Program-made: the position numbers and the translations under genes
NCBI GenBank assembly: GCA_031292355.1
Contig: JARLHI010000057.1
Coordinates: 62,001 to 126,000 of the forward strand
Origin: Candidatus Obscuribacterales bacterium
Lineage (GTDB): Bacteria > Cyanobacteriota > Vampirovibrionia > Obscuribacterales > Obscuribacteraceae
Direction of reading: 5' to 3'
DNA length: 64,000 nt
Shown: one piece after another, positions 25,235 through 35,747 of the stretch
Layout: every line of letters begins with the position of its first letter
Numbering within the stretch: position 1 is the stretch's first letter
Notes under the pieces: model-generated
What the model was told of the DNA's origin: nothing
What the model saw: the letters and a program-made list of their open reading frames with translations, nothing else
Databases searched by the model: none

Positions 25235-28200
25235 ATGAACGCTGAACCGCCGAATAATTCAGAAAAGTACGCTGACAGTGAGCTTGAACATCTCACGGAG
25301 GATGTACGTGAGATACCCGACGCCAGTATCTTTTTTAATCTCTCGAACGATCTGCTAGCCATTGCCGACACGCGCGGTTATTTCCGTAAACTCAATCCCA
25401 TGTGGGAAAAAGTTATGGGCTACAGCATAGAAGAAATGGTTTCGCAGCCATTTTTTAATTTCGTGCACCCGGACGATTTAGAGCGCACTCTCACTATTAA
25501 CAACTCAAATGTGGGCGGCGCTGAAGTAGTCAATTTTGAAAATAGATACATTGCTAGAAACGGCTCCGTTGTCTGGTTGTTGTGGACAGCTTCGCTCAGT
25601 AAAGAGACTCAATTGATTTACGCCGTGGCGCACGATATCACCAATCGAAAGAAAACTGAATCAGAGCTGATGCAACTGACAAATGCTTTGCAAAATGCCG
25701 TCGAAGGAATTGCGAAAATAGACGAATTGGGTGAAATAACTTCAGTCAATAAGTCTTTTGCCCAACAATTGGGCTATGAAAGCGATGAATTAATTGGAGT
25801 GCACTGGCAGAACATTGTAGCCCCGGCATCTCTTGAAACACTCATACAATCGTATGAACAGATGCGCGCTAACGGTAAATGCACCTTTGATGCCATAGGT
25901 TTACGCAAGGATGGGCAGACTTTTTTCAACGAATTGACGATAGTAACGGCAAATAAGGATGATTACACCTTTGGCGGACATCATTGCTTCATGAAAGACG
26001 TCAGCGAACGCAAACAAGCCCAAATACATTTGCAAGAAAGCGAAGCGCGTTTCAGTAATCTAGCCAAGCATCTGCCGGGAATTATTTATCAATTTCTGTT
26101 GCGCAATGATGGCTCATTTCAGTTTCCATATATCAGCGAAAGCTGCAAAACCATTACCGAATATGAGCCGGCAGATTTACAGCAAAATCCGCTTCTGGTC
26201 TTCGAGATGATCGAGCCCGGTGATTTAGCGACTGTGCGCAAGGAAGTTTTTCGCTCGGCGCGCTCGTTGTCTGTTTGGCAATTTGAAGGTCGGCTCATTA
26301 CCAAATTAGGCAAAACCAAATGGATTCAGGCCTCGTCTACCCCAGAGGTTCTAGATACAGGTGATGTTCTGTGGAGTTGTCTGCTGATGGACATCTCCGA
26401 TTTAAAAATGGCGCAAGAAAGAATTAAAGAACTAAACGACGATCTCGAACACCGACTGGAGGTATTGGGTGAAGTAAATACCGAACTAGAGTCTCTCACC
26501 CGAAAGCTAGAAACCGCCTACGATCAGGCGCTGGAGGCCTCGCGTCTAAAATCTGAATTCGTCGCCAATATTTCACACGAAGTAAGAACGCCAATCAGCG
26601 CTGTTATTGGGATGTCCGATTTATTGCTGGACACAAAATTGAATTCAGAACAAAGAGAATTTGCGAGAATCGTCAGGGATTCAGCAGAATCGCTTCTGAC
26701 CATCATCAATGACATTCTCGATTTCTCAAAAATGGAAGCTGGAAAAATCGAGCTGGAAATGATCGACTTCAGCCTCAGTGCGCTAATTGAAAGTTGTGCT
26801 GAAATCATGGCCTCAAACGCCAGAGAACGGAATCTCGCTTTAGTGACCTATATTTCGCCGCGAATCCCTCAGATTATGCGGGGAGACCCGATGCGTTTGC
26901 GGCAAATCGTTCTCAACTTAATCAGTAACGCCGTCAAATTTACCGAAAAAGGTGAAGTACTAATTTTAGCAGAGCTGGAAAAATTAGAAGAAGCACAAGC
27001 GACAGTTTGTTTTTCTGTCAAAGATACTGGTATCGGCATGACTACCGAAGCCCGTAAATTGCTGTTTCAACCGTTCGTTCAGGCTGACGGCTCCACGACC
27101 AGAAAATATGGTGGTACAGGTCTGGGGCTCTCTATTAGTAAACGCCTGGTCGAGATGATGGCTGGTCAATTCGAAGTTGATAGCGCCCCAGGAATGGGAT
27201 CGACTTTCACTTTTAAAGCTCGTTTTTCTATCAAAGATTCAAACAGTGAAACCATTCTCAGTGGAATGCCGCAAGATGAGCTGACTTCCAAGCGGGTATT
27301 GATAGCAACCAATAATTTTTCGACATCCTTGTCCATCCAAAAATATTTGAACGCGGTGCCTATTGAAACTACCATTGCTCAAGATTTGCCCGCTGCAATC
27401 GGTCTTCTAGATAAAGCCATTGAAAATAAAACAGTATTTGATTTGCTTATTTGCGGTCTCAGTGATAGCGAAAACGACGACGATCTGACACTGATGCAAA
27501 AGAAGCAACAGAGCGACGATTTATCAACAATGAAAACGCTACGATTAATCAGCTTCGACCAGAAGGAAAAAAATGAAACAGCTCTTAAACAAGGATTTTC
27601 TGCATATTTGAGCAAACCTGTACGACAGACTCAGCTCTATTCGCATGTCTGCGATTTGTTGCTGTCGACACGCGAATCTAAATATCATTCATCTCCAGAT
27701 AATTTGATTGAAACAATGAAATTATCGATAGAGCCAATTTTTAAAGCTCCGTTAGATTTGAATTACCGAGCAAGAACTATAGACAGTCGCATGTTATCCA
27801 GCAGTCTGCATGGGGAAGTACCCGGCGGAGCCATCTTTGCTGGCACAAGCTCAAATGGCGTTCGAATTCTCCTCGCTGAAGACAATGTGGTTATTCAAAA
27901 GATGGCCGTGAAACAGCTGCAGAAGCTAGGCTACGAAGTTGACGTCGTTAGCAATGGACGCGAAGTACTGCAAGCGGTCACGAACAAAAATTACTCTATT
28001 GTTTTAATGGATTGCCAGATGCCCGATATTGATGGTTTCGCTGCAACCAGGGCAATTCGCTCTCTAGAGACAAACAATGATCGCCATCTGCCAATTATTG
28101 CTATCACGGCGAGCGCCATGCAAGGAGATAGAGAAAGTTGCTTTGCAGCGGGAATGGACGATTATTTATCCAAACCAGTCGATCAAAATAAGTTACAAGC

Positions 28201-28627
28201 GATTTTGGAAAAGTGGTGCATGAAAAAGCCAGATGATGAATTTTGCCCGACTCCGTCGCCTAACGAAAATCAAGCGGATGAAAAGAGAAAGGACGTAGAC
28301 ATTCACTTCGACCTCGCCCGACTGTCTGAATTGTATGGTGAAGACGGCGTACGCGAACTCTTGCAATCATTCTTATCTGAGGCTGAGTCGCTCCTGAAAA
28401 CGATTGAAGATGCCCGCCACAGTCGAAACGAAAAGGAATTTCTGGCACAGGTTCACCAACTAAAAGGGCTTGCGGCTGTCATGACCTTTCAACAATTAGA
28501 AATCATCTGTCGACAATTGGAAAAGGACGCCCGCAGGTCAGCATGGGATGCCATTGAGCCTGGGGTCGAGCAGCTAATTGCCAGTTACGACATAGTGAAG
28601 AAATTAATTAACCAGGCTCTTGCATAG
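25235..28627 (+). CDS. Hybrid sensor histidine kinase: PAS x3, kinase core, degenerate receiver, receiver, Hpt
   Basis: The 1130-residue protein has no transmembrane segment, so it senses inside the cell. Three PAS domains (about 30-145, 146-270, 278-395) and a coiled coil lead to the dimer/phosphoacceptor region with His448 (FVANISHEVRTPI). An ATPase region follows (LISNAVKFTEKG, VKDTGIGM, YGGTGLGLSISKRL). A first receiver-like domain (about 687-810) lacks the acidic pair and phospho-Asp. A second (about 885-1000) is intact, with Asp926 in VLMDCQMPDIDG. An Hpt domain ends the protein, with His1074 in VHQLKGLAAVM. This is a full internal phosphorelay. The output regulator is not evident. Confidence 0.93.
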   Translation: MNAEPPNNSEKYADSELEHLTEDVREIPDASIFFNLSNDLLAIADTRGYFRKLNPMWEKVMGYSIEEMVSQPFFNFVHPDDLERTLTINNSNVGGAEVVNFENRYIARNGSVVWLLWTASLSKETQLIYAVAHDITNRKKTESELMQLTNALQNAVEGIAKIDELGEITSVNKSFAQQLGYESDELIGVHWQNIVAPASLETLIQSYEQMRANGKCTFDAIGLRKDGQTFFNELTIVTANKDDYTFGGHHCFMKDVSERKQAQIHLQESEARFSNLAKHLPGIIYQFLLRNDGSFQFPYISESCKTITEYEPADLQQNPLLVFEMIEPGDLATVRKEVFRSARSLSVWQFEGRLITKLGKTKWIQASSTPEVLDTGDVLWSCLLMDISDLKMAQERIKELNDDLEHRLEVLGEVNTELESLTRKLETAYDQALEASRLKSEFVANISHEVRTPISAVIGMSDLLLDTKLNSEQREFARIVRDSAESLLTIINDILDFSKMEAGKIELEMIDFSLSALIESCAEIMASNARERNLALVTYISPRIPQIMRGDPMRLRQIVLNLISNAVKFTEKGEVLILAELEKLEEAQATVCFSVKDTGIGMTTEARKLLFQPFVQADGSTTRKYGGTGLGLSISKRLVEMMAGQFEVDSAPGMGSTFTFKARFSIKDSNSETILSGMPQDELTSKRVLIATNNFSTSLSIQKYLNAVPIETTIAQDLPAAIGLLDKAIENKTVFDLLICGLSDSENDDDLTLMQKKQQSDDLSTMKTLRLISFDQKEKNETALKQGFSAYLSKPVRQTQLYSHVCDLLLSTRESKYHSSPDNLIETMKLSIEPIFKAPLDLNYRARTIDSRMLSSSLHGEVPGGAIFAGTSSNGVRILLAEDNVVIQKMAVKQLQKLGYEVDVVSNGREVLQAVTNKNYSIVLMDCQMPDIDGFAATRAIRSLETNNDRHLPIIAITASAMQGDRESCFAAGMDDYLSKPVDQNKLQAILEKWCMKKPDDEFCPTPSPNENQADEKRKDVDIHFDLARLSELYGEDGVRELLQSFLSEAESLLKTIEDARHSRNEKEFLAQVHQLKGLAAVMTFQQLEIICRQLEKDARRSAWDAIEPGVEQLIASYDIVKKLINQALA

Positions 28628-28701
28628 GCATCTGATCCACTCAAGCGAATATAATCTGGTTGCGCCCCAATTCACGCAAGGGCTGGACAGAAGGTCACTC
28701 A

Positions 28702-31113
28702 GTGCTGCGAATCATCTCGCTTGTCGTCATGCTACTTTTGCTTGCCATCCCTATTTTTGGATGGTGGGCAGCTCAGAGTGCTCTTCCGGTGCTGGACGGG
28801 CTAATTCCAATTAGCGACCTCTATCGAAACGTAGTCATCAAATTCGATGAACGTGGCGTTCCATCAATTGAAGCCGCTTCGGAGAACGATGCTTATTTCG
28901 TCCAGGGATATATCACAGCGGCCCAGCGTCTATTTCAGATGGATATTTTGCGTCGCACCGCCTGCGGTGAACTGTCAGAAGTCTTTGGCAGTAATTGCCT
29001 TCCTCATGATCGCTTAATGCGCACTATCGGTATAAACCGTCTGGCAATTCAGAGCGAGAAAAAGCTGTCGCGCGAAGTAAAAGACAGCTTGACGGCTTAT
29101 AGCAGAGGCGTTAACACCTATATCGAGCAAAACCAGGGCCGCTTGTCCATACCCTTTACCCTACTTGGTTATAAACCGCGCGTCTGGCAAAATGCAGATA
29201 GCCTGGCGATTCTCAAATATACCGAATACAAAGCCGATGAGTCATGGCAGCTAGACGATTTAAGACAAAGAATTCTCGATAAAGTCGGTCCCAAAATTGC
29301 GCCGCAACTCTTTGGCGCATCGATTGCGCCGCTGCGGACAAGCTACATCGACTCAGTAAATGGAGAAGGGACAGAAGTAACTGCCTGGAGTCGGCTGTCT
29401 GCAGGAATAAGCAAAAATTTTGTAAACGCCGCAAACATTCCCTCGTCGCCCTTAATTGGCAGCAATGCCTGGGTCGTTTCCGGCAGCATGAGCGAGTCGA
29501 ATAGTGCAATCGTGGCATGCGATAAACACAGCCTTTTCACATATCCAGACTTTTACTATTTATGTAGTATCACATCGCCAAAATTACATATGGCTGGTGC
29601 CACCATAGCCGGTGTGCCAGGCATTTACCTTGGTCGCAATGACAATTTGTGCTGGGCGCAAACGGCATTTAAGGTAGATGGACAAGATCTTGTGCTTGAG
29701 AAGTTTTCCCCACAATTTGCCAATCGCTACAAAACAGCTGCTGGCTGGTCTGCCACACAGCAGCTGACCGAGGACATAAAAGTTCGCTTCGCGAATACCC
29801 TGGTGCACAAAATTGTTTTGACCAAGGATGGACCAATTTTATCTAAATCAGAAGAAAACGGTGTTGCTCTGGCATGGGCAAGCGCGCTCGAGAAAACACC
29901 CGTCTATGAATCGCTGTGGCGCATCAATCGAGCGAAAACGGCAAAAGAATTAATGTCGATTCTGACCAATTACTCCGGTAGTCCTGAATCTTTTGTTTAT
30001 GCAGAAAAAGGCGGTGAAAGCGGCTTCCATGTCGCCGGATGCATTCCATTACATCCAGGAGAAACAGGAGCCGCTGCTCCTGCCTTTGGCTCCTTTGGCA
30101 CAGTGCCAGCTGCCGGCTGGGACGAATCGTTGCACTGGCCAAGCAGACTGGCCTATCAACAGCTGCCCCACTCTGAAGCGAACCAAACCTTTGCTGTTGC
30201 CGATCCTCCTTTTACGCTAGGCAATTCAGCGCCTTATCGATACAACCGCATCAGCTCTCTGCTTTCTGGCGTCAAACAGAAAGGGCAGAAGGTCGGACTG
30301 CCTGATATGGCATTCTTGCAATCAGATCAGACGGTACCGCTTGCGGAGCTGGTCAAGCACGAAGTCGCAAAGGCTCTATCGGCGAATTCAGTCATCGATA
30401 AATTTACTGTCACAGGTCAAACGGCTTTAGAAAAATGGGACGGCATCGCGAAAGGCGATTCAATTGGCGCCAGCATCTATGAATCGTTCTTGCAAACAAT
30501 GATGCGTCGCATACTGGAGCCGCGTCTGGGTCTAGCAGATACCCTGGAATACATGGACAAGTATGCCTGCTGGACAGTGCTTGCCGAAAATGTCTTGCGC
30601 ACCCAGCCGGCCTCGCTACTGCCTTCTGAAGAACGCAGCTACCAAACATTTATTGCTACTACATTTGCCGAATCAATCAAGAACGTTCGACTGGGGGCTC
30701 ATTCGGACGACAGCGCCAGATGGTCGTGGCAAAGTCTCCATACAGTTTCATTTCGAGATGAGTTTCTCGCGAACGCACCGTTATACAAAGTTGTGCTCAG
30801 CTCTGTTTTTGGCGTCCCCACAGCCGGTGTAGGTGGTGACGCGAACACGGTCGACGCCTGCAATGTCATAGCCGAACCAGATCCCTGGATGTTCTCATCC
30901 AACACCGGTCCTACGGAGCGGTTATTAATCGATATGGCTGATTCTGACAAGTTTTACGCTAATTTGTCACTTGGACAATCAGAGCACTTGTTGTCTGTAT
31001 ACCGCACAGATCAATTCCGCAACTGGCTACGAGTAGAACCGTCAGTAGTGGCATTTTCAGCGGCGGAGGCCGACAAACAAATGCAACACAAGTTAATCCT
31101 AGCCAACCGTTAA
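28702..31113 (+). CDS. Penicillin-acylase family (Ntn) hydrolase, membrane-anchored or exported
   Basis: The protein has about 803 residues from GTG 28702. It starts with a hydrophobic segment (LRIISLVVMLLLLAIPIFGWW). The alpha region has VVIKFDERGVPSIEAASENDAYFVQGYITAAQRLFQMDILRR, typical of the family. The new N-terminus after self-cleavage would be Ser254 in IGSNAWVVSGS. AGVPGIYLGRNDNLCWAQT and VDGQDLVLEKF follow. Members hydrolyse amides such as penicillins or acyl-homoserine lactones; the substrate here is unknown. GTG 28702 is preferred because AAGGT lies 8 bases upstream. TTG 28660 would add 14 residues before the hydrophobic helix. Confidence 0.9.
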   Translation: MLRIISLVVMLLLLAIPIFGWWAAQSALPVLDGLIPISDLYRNVVIKFDERGVPSIEAASENDAYFVQGYITAAQRLFQMDILRRTACGELSEVFGSNCLPHDRLMRTIGINRLAIQSEKKLSREVKDSLTAYSRGVNTYIEQNQGRLSIPFTLLGYKPRVWQNADSLAILKYTEYKADESWQLDDLRQRILDKVGPKIAPQLFGASIAPLRTSYIDSVNGEGTEVTAWSRLSAGISKNFVNAANIPSSPLIGSNAWVVSGSMSESNSAIVACDKHSLFTYPDFYYLCSITSPKLHMAGATIAGVPGIYLGRNDNLCWAQTAFKVDGQDLVLEKFSPQFANRYKTAAGWSATQQLTEDIKVRFANTLVHKIVLTKDGPILSKSEENGVALAWASALEKTPVYESLWRINRAKTAKELMSILTNYSGSPESFVYAEKGGESGFHVAGCIPLHPGETGAAAPAFGSFGTVPAAGWDESLHWPSRLAYQQLPHSEANQTFAVADPPFTLGNSAPYRYNRISSLLSGVKQKGQKVGLPDMAFLQSDQTVPLAELVKHEVAKALSANSVIDKFTVTGQTALEKWDGIAKGDSIGASIYESFLQTMMRRILEPRLGLADTLEYMDKYACWTVLAENVLRTQPASLLPSEERSYQTFIATTFAESIKNVRLGAHSDDSARWSWQSLHTVSFRDEFLANAPLYKVVLSSVFGVPTAGVGGDANTVDACNVIAEPDPWMFSSNTGPTERLLIDMADSDKFYANLSLGQSEHLLSVYRTDQFRNWLRVEPSVVAFSAAEADKQMQHKLILANR

Positions 31114-31163
31114 TTGAAACAGCGGTAACATAAGGTTCTATTCCTGAGGAGTCTCAAACACAA

Positions 31164-32771
31164 GTGCACAAAATTTTGGTAGCTGACGAAATCAGCACGG
31201 AAGGCATCGAGGTTTTATCCCAAGAACTCGACGTTACTTACCAACCGGATCTCACTGCGGCACAACTCCTTGCAGATATCGGCAATTACGAGGCTTTGCT
31301 TGTAAGAAGTCGAACCAAAGTCACCGCCGACGTCATTAAAGCCGGCAAAAAGCTTAAGGCTATCGGGCGAGCAGGAGTCGGCGTAGATAACATTGATGTG
31401 CCTGTTGCAACAGAGTGTGGAATTCTCGTTTTAAACTCACCAGAAGGCAATACAGCAAGCGCTGCCGAGCACACTGTAGCGTTAATGATGTCCCTCTCAC
31501 GCATGATTCCGGCGGCAGATTTGTCGATGAAGGCGGGCAAGTGGGAAAGAAGCAAATTTACAGGTAGTGAATTATTCAATAAGACACTGGGCGTCATTGG
31601 TCTTGGCAAAGTTGGTGGTAGAGTGGCACATACGGCTCAAGCCTTGGGCATGAAAGTGATTGTGCACGATCCTCTGGTAAGCGCTGAAAAGGCGGCCAAA
31701 CTAAATATGGTCAGCGTTGGTCTCGAAGAAATCTGGCGCAGTGCCGATTACATCACAATGCACGTGCCGAAAAATCGCGAAACTACAAATCTTGTCTCCA
31801 CAGGTGTTCTTTCACGGGTAAAACCTGGTGTTCGTTTTATCAATACATCGCGCGGTGGAGTAATAGACGAAGCGGCCCTCGCCAAAGCAATTTTGGATGG
31901 TCGCGTAGCGGGAGCCGCTCTTGATGTCTTTGACGCCGAACCACCAGTTGATTCGCCGTTGCTTGCCTGCAAAGACAAAGTAATCTTGACACCACATCTG
32001 GGGGCGTCGACAGTCGAAGCGCAATTCAACGTCGCAATAGATTTGGCTGAACAAATGCGCGATTATCTAGGTAAAGGCATTGCTAGAAGCCCCGTTAATC
32101 TGCCTTACATGCGTCCGGACTTGCTGAAAGCTCTTGGCCGGTATGTCTGGCTGGCAGAAGCAATGGGCTCGATTGCTGGACAGCTTGCCGAAGGTACAGT
32201 CTCAGAAGTAGAAATTATCGCCTCCGGTGATTTGCTTACCAAAGATCTACAACCACTCTCGGTGGCAGCATTGAAAGGCGTTCTTTCGTCGCACATGGAA
32301 AACGTCAGTTACGTAAACGCTCATTTGATTGCCCGCAATAACGGTATTCAAGTCAGAGTAAGCAAATACGAGGACGACACGCAAACTCAGAGCCAGTTAC
32401 AGGTGATCATCGCTACAGATAAAGGAGTGACACCGATATCTGGCACAATCATGGCCCATGACGAAGCATTGATTACAACGATCAAAGGTCAGCCAATCAA
32501 TTTGACTCCTGCGCAATACATGTTGTTCACGGCACACAAAGACCAACCGGGTATTGTCGCCAAAGTTGCCGGAGCCCTCGGCAGCCATGACGTTAATATC
32601 AGCACTATGTCGGTCGGTCGTCGTGGTGTTCGCGAAGACGCGGTGATGGTAATGACTCTCGATGATCCTATTCCGGCTCCATTAATTGCCGAAATGGCTC
32701 ACATCGAGGGCATTTACATGGCTCGCTTTGTCTCTCTGGCGGCAATTTCTGCACCGATGAATCCCCGCTAG
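31164..32771 (+). CDS. serA: D-3-phosphoglycerate dehydrogenase
   Basis: The 535-residue enzyme starts serine synthesis by oxidising 3-phosphoglycerate with NAD. The substrate domain has GRAGVGVDNIDVPVAT and SPEGNTASAAEHTVALM. The NAD domain has LGVIGLGKVGGRVA (GxGxxG). Catalytic Arg, Glu and His occur in TSRGGVIDEAAL, FDAEPP and LTPHLGASTVEAQ. An intervening domain and a C-terminal ACT domain (about 460-535, MLFTAHKDQPGIVAKVAG) make the long form, in which ACT often binds serine. The start is GTG 31164 with GAGGAGTC upstream. It follows the acylase gene by 50 bases. Confidence 0.96.
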   Translation: MHKILVADEISTEGIEVLSQELDVTYQPDLTAAQLLADIGNYEALLVRSRTKVTADVIKAGKKLKAIGRAGVGVDNIDVPVATECGILVLNSPEGNTASAAEHTVALMMSLSRMIPAADLSMKAGKWERSKFTGSELFNKTLGVIGLGKVGGRVAHTAQALGMKVIVHDPLVSAEKAAKLNMVSVGLEEIWRSADYITMHVPKNRETTNLVSTGVLSRVKPGVRFINTSRGGVIDEAALAKAILDGRVAGAALDVFDAEPPVDSPLLACKDKVILTPHLGASTVEAQFNVAIDLAEQMRDYLGKGIARSPVNLPYMRPDLLKALGRYVWLAEAMGSIAGQLAEGTVSEVEIIASGDLLTKDLQPLSVAALKGVLSSHMENVSYVNAHLIARNNGIQVRVSKYEDDTQTQSQLQVIIATDKGVTPISGTIMAHDEALITTIKGQPINLTPAQYMLFTAHKDQPGIVAKVAGALGSHDVNISTMSVGRRGVREDAVMVMTLDDPIPAPLIAEMAHIEGIYMARFVSLAAISAPMNPR

Positions 32772-32788
32772 ACTCACACAAACAGCCA

Positions 32789-35089
32789 ATGGCTAAACAA
32801 CACAATCTCATGCAAACAGCTAAGACTCGCAACGTTAGCTTGTTTTGCGTGTTTTTGCTGTCCTCAAATTTTGCACTGGGTACATCGGCTCAAGCTAATC
32901 CTTTTGACGACTTGCCATTTCTTCGTCCTGCCGGTTTGCCAGGTCCCGCTACGCCCTCAGTGCCGACAAAAGAAATGTCTCTGGAAGACTTTTTCCCAAA
33001 GACTGATTTGCCGTACATGATTGCGGTGCCTATCGATATGACCGGACTTACTGTCAATGGATTGCAACCAGCGTTTGTACCCAAGCTGGGCCAAGATCTG
33101 TTTCAGGTCGTTGATAATGCGCCCTTTAACACCATGGCTGAAATCTATAGAGACAATCGCCTGAAAGGCAAAAGCAATTTTGTCACCACAGATAGTATCG
33201 TACATCCATATTTCGCCATCAGCAATTCAATCATGGCGTCTGTCGTCAAATCGAAACTCTGCCCAGGTCTTATCTTGATGTTGACTGGGATGCTCAAGGC
33301 TTCTGCCGAAGACTATAAAACCACAGAAGATGCCGAAGTTAAAGAAGATATCCAAAGAAACAACGCCTACATCTGCGTGGCGTTGAAATTGCTAGACCCA
33401 ACATTGCCTGTACCAGATTTAGGTGCTGCTTCCAAATTAGTTGAAGCTGAACTGAAAAATATCAATTCTGGACGTAACGTCAAATCAGCGATTTTTGAAG
33501 TTAAAGAAGACTTTGCCTTCTACAGACCTGTAGGTTGGTACAACTACGATGCGCAGCTACAGCAGTTTTATCGCTGCAGACAGTGGCTTTCGCGCATGAG
33601 CTATCCACTCAGCGACACCGAAGCCCTAAAATCAGCTGTCGCACCTACTGATAGCAAATTCCGAAGATCCGTTTTATTGTTTCGCAGTCTTGATAGAGCC
33701 ACTATCAATGGTGCCCCTGCAATGAGCAGCTGGGAAAAATTCAACAGCGCGTTTACACTTATGGGCGCTCGCGAAAACAAGAAAGAGCATCCTCTGCTTC
33801 CTTCTGAATACAAAAAAGTATTTCGCACGGGCAATCAGCAATTGTCGAACATGCTACAAGGGCTCTCAGAACCCTTCTACCGAACTAAACTCTTACTATC
33901 AGTCCGCCGCAATCAACCTGTGGAATTAGGCTCTACTTCAATCCTGCAAATGGCCGAACTGAAAAAATCGCTCAATGAGGCCGCCGCTTTCAGACTGTTT
34001 CCTCTTGTAGATGAGCCGGAATGGGCCTGGTTGTGCGCTCTTGGTCATCTCTTTACCGATGAACGGGCAAATGCTGATGCTTCGCCATTTGCGCTAATTG
34101 AACTCTACGCCAGAGGCTCCGTTCTCGCCACAAATGTTCTCAGCGAATTATCCTGGAAGTTAGATCCCAATCTATTCAATTACTTACCAGCCCTTATCAA
34201 CGCTTCCGGGCGCAAGAAGGCCACTTCGAACGGTAAAGATTCAGATGCAAGTACCGAGGGACGTTGGGCCATACTCAGTCACTATTTCAAATCACAAATT
34301 GAGTCTGGTCAAACAGTTCTAAAAACGGATTTGTGGATGCGACATCGCCTGGAAAGTGCAGCTGCTGCCTGGGTAGACAGCCATATTGCTTCTTTGACTG
34401 TGCCTGCAAATGTGGCAGACAGCTCCGTCACTGCTAATGGTGGCAAAGGCAATGCTCAGCTTGCAAGCAATGTCACATCTGCAAACGAAACCACACAAGC
34501 CACAGCCAACGCCATGCTTAGACCAGCAGTCGCACATTACCTGGAGCCCGCTCCGCAGATGTATAAGGCTATGCGCTTGAGCATGCAACAACAAATCGAT
34601 GATCTCTCGGCAATTGGCTACTTCCCCGAAAAATACAGACAACAAGCGGTGACTTTTACAGAATTGTGTCAGCGGCTCGAAACCATCGCCGAAAAGGAAG
34701 TCACTAATCAATATGTGTCTCCTCCAGATGCACATTATCTTGGAGACATTGATACCGTTCTCGAGAAGATCTCATCACCTGTGGCAAGTACATTATTCCT
34801 TGATTCTGATACCGCGGTCGACAAAACAGGGCAAGCCATTGGCGGAGCCAATCTGTGCCTTGGGCGCCCGGGACAACTCTTTATTTTGATGCGTTCTCTT
34901 GGACACACCACCTTAAGTCGAGGCGCCGTTTATACGTACTTTGAACTGGCCGGAGGTCCGCTCAAGAAGGAACACTGGGCGCGCAAATTAGAGTACTCGT
35001 TAGTGCGCAGCCCCAACTGGACGGCTGAATTTGACGTTATACAAAGTGATGCACAAGCTCCGAAACCAATACCACCAAAGGCCCAATAA
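32789..35089 (+). CDS. Exported DUF3160-family protein
   Basis: The 766-residue protein has a signal peptide (about 1-36, SLFCVFLLSSNFALGTSAQA). The mature protein resembles DUF3160, with AEIYRDNRLKGKSNFVTTDSI near residue 115, a helical repeat-like core and a C-terminal LARGR-like RPGQLFILMRSLGHTTLSRG region. The family occurs in cyanobacteria and other environmental phyla and has no known function. The start lies 17 bases after serA. The next exported-protein gene begins 4 bases after its stop, so the two probably act together in the envelope. Confidence 0.82.
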   Translation: MAKQHNLMQTAKTRNVSLFCVFLLSSNFALGTSAQANPFDDLPFLRPAGLPGPATPSVPTKEMSLEDFFPKTDLPYMIAVPIDMTGLTVNGLQPAFVPKLGQDLFQVVDNAPFNTMAEIYRDNRLKGKSNFVTTDSIVHPYFAISNSIMASVVKSKLCPGLILMLTGMLKASAEDYKTTEDAEVKEDIQRNNAYICVALKLLDPTLPVPDLGAASKLVEAELKNINSGRNVKSAIFEVKEDFAFYRPVGWYNYDAQLQQFYRCRQWLSRMSYPLSDTEALKSAVAPTDSKFRRSVLLFRSLDRATINGAPAMSSWEKFNSAFTLMGARENKKEHPLLPSEYKKVFRTGNQQLSNMLQGLSEPFYRTKLLLSVRRNQPVELGSTSILQMAELKKSLNEAAAFRLFPLVDEPEWAWLCALGHLFTDERANADASPFALIELYARGSVLATNVLSELSWKLDPNLFNYLPALINASGRKKATSNGKDSDASTEGRWAILSHYFKSQIESGQTVLKTDLWMRHRLESAAAAWVDSHIASLTVPANVADSSVTANGGKGNAQLASNVTSANETTQATANAMLRPAVAHYLEPAPQMYKAMRLSMQQQIDDLSAIGYFPEKYRQQAVTFTELCQRLETIAEKEVTNQYVSPPDAHYLGDIDTVLEKISSPVASTLFLDSDTAVDKTGQAIGGANLCLGRPGQLFILMRSLGHTTLSRGAVYTYFELAGGPLKKEHWARKLEYSLVRSPNWTAEFDVIQSDAQAPKPIPPKAQ

Positions 35090-35093
35090 AAGA

Positions 35094-35747
35094 ATGAAAA
35101 AACAAGAGAAGCAAATCGTGGCAGTGATGCTGGCAATTGCAGGCATCATCCTCAGCCCCACGGTGACCCTGGCCGACGCAGCCATCAACGCTGTAGTTCC
35201 AGCACCAGCTACCACTCCACCAATATCTGAGTCTCCGCGCTCTGTCTTAATCGACATGGCCGAAACGCTTAGACGTCTAGACAAAGCATCGCTCGATCTT
35301 GTAATAGAAGTGTCCAGACACGATGAAGTGCCGATGCAAGGACGGCAGGTAATGCTTTGGGACAACATGTACAGCATGTATCAACCAAATCCAGTGAGCA
35401 TGATTCCAACTGTTGATGGGCCAGTTTTACCACCACGTAAAAAGTTTGTGGACCTATCGATGGAGCAAATCAACAAGCTAACGAAATTACTCGCTTCTGA
35501 CGTCGCCAGCCTGCCTCTGACGGCCAGCGGCGGCGGGAAAGAAGCTGACGAAAAGCGCGCTCTAACGGAAGTCGCAAACGACAGCGTCAAGGGTCTAGAA
35601 CCACTTGTCGTCAACCTGAACGAGAAAACTCAAGGGCCTACGTACGACAATGCAGTTATTGCCAAATCGGCCAAAGCCCTCGCACACCAATACGAAGGTC
35701 TGGAAGCACAGCGTAAACGCTTAGAAAAAATGTACGACAAAAGATGA
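35094..35747 (+). CDS. Exported protein of unknown function, partner of the DUF3160 gene
   Basis: The 217-residue protein begins MKKQEKQIVAVMLAIAGIIL with a signal peptide ending near TVTLADA. The mature part is helical with charged heptads (SVLIDMAETLRRLDKASLDL, EQINKLTKLLASDVASL) and a basic C-terminus (RKRLEKMYDKR). A Pro/Met-rich segment near residues 100-125 separates the helices. ATG 35094 is chosen because it follows the DUF3160 stop by 4 bases and starts the signal peptide. An in-frame extension to 35031 would overlap that gene. I do not recognise the family. Confidence 0.75.
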   Translation: MKKQEKQIVAVMLAIAGIILSPTVTLADAAINAVVPAPATTPPISESPRSVLIDMAETLRRLDKASLDLVIEVSRHDEVPMQGRQVMLWDNMYSMYQPNPVSMIPTVDGPVLPPRKKFVDLSMEQINKLTKLLASDVASLPLTASGGGKEADEKRALTEVANDSVKGLEPLVVNLNEKTQGPTYDNAVIAKSAKALAHQYEGLEAQRKRLEKMYDKR

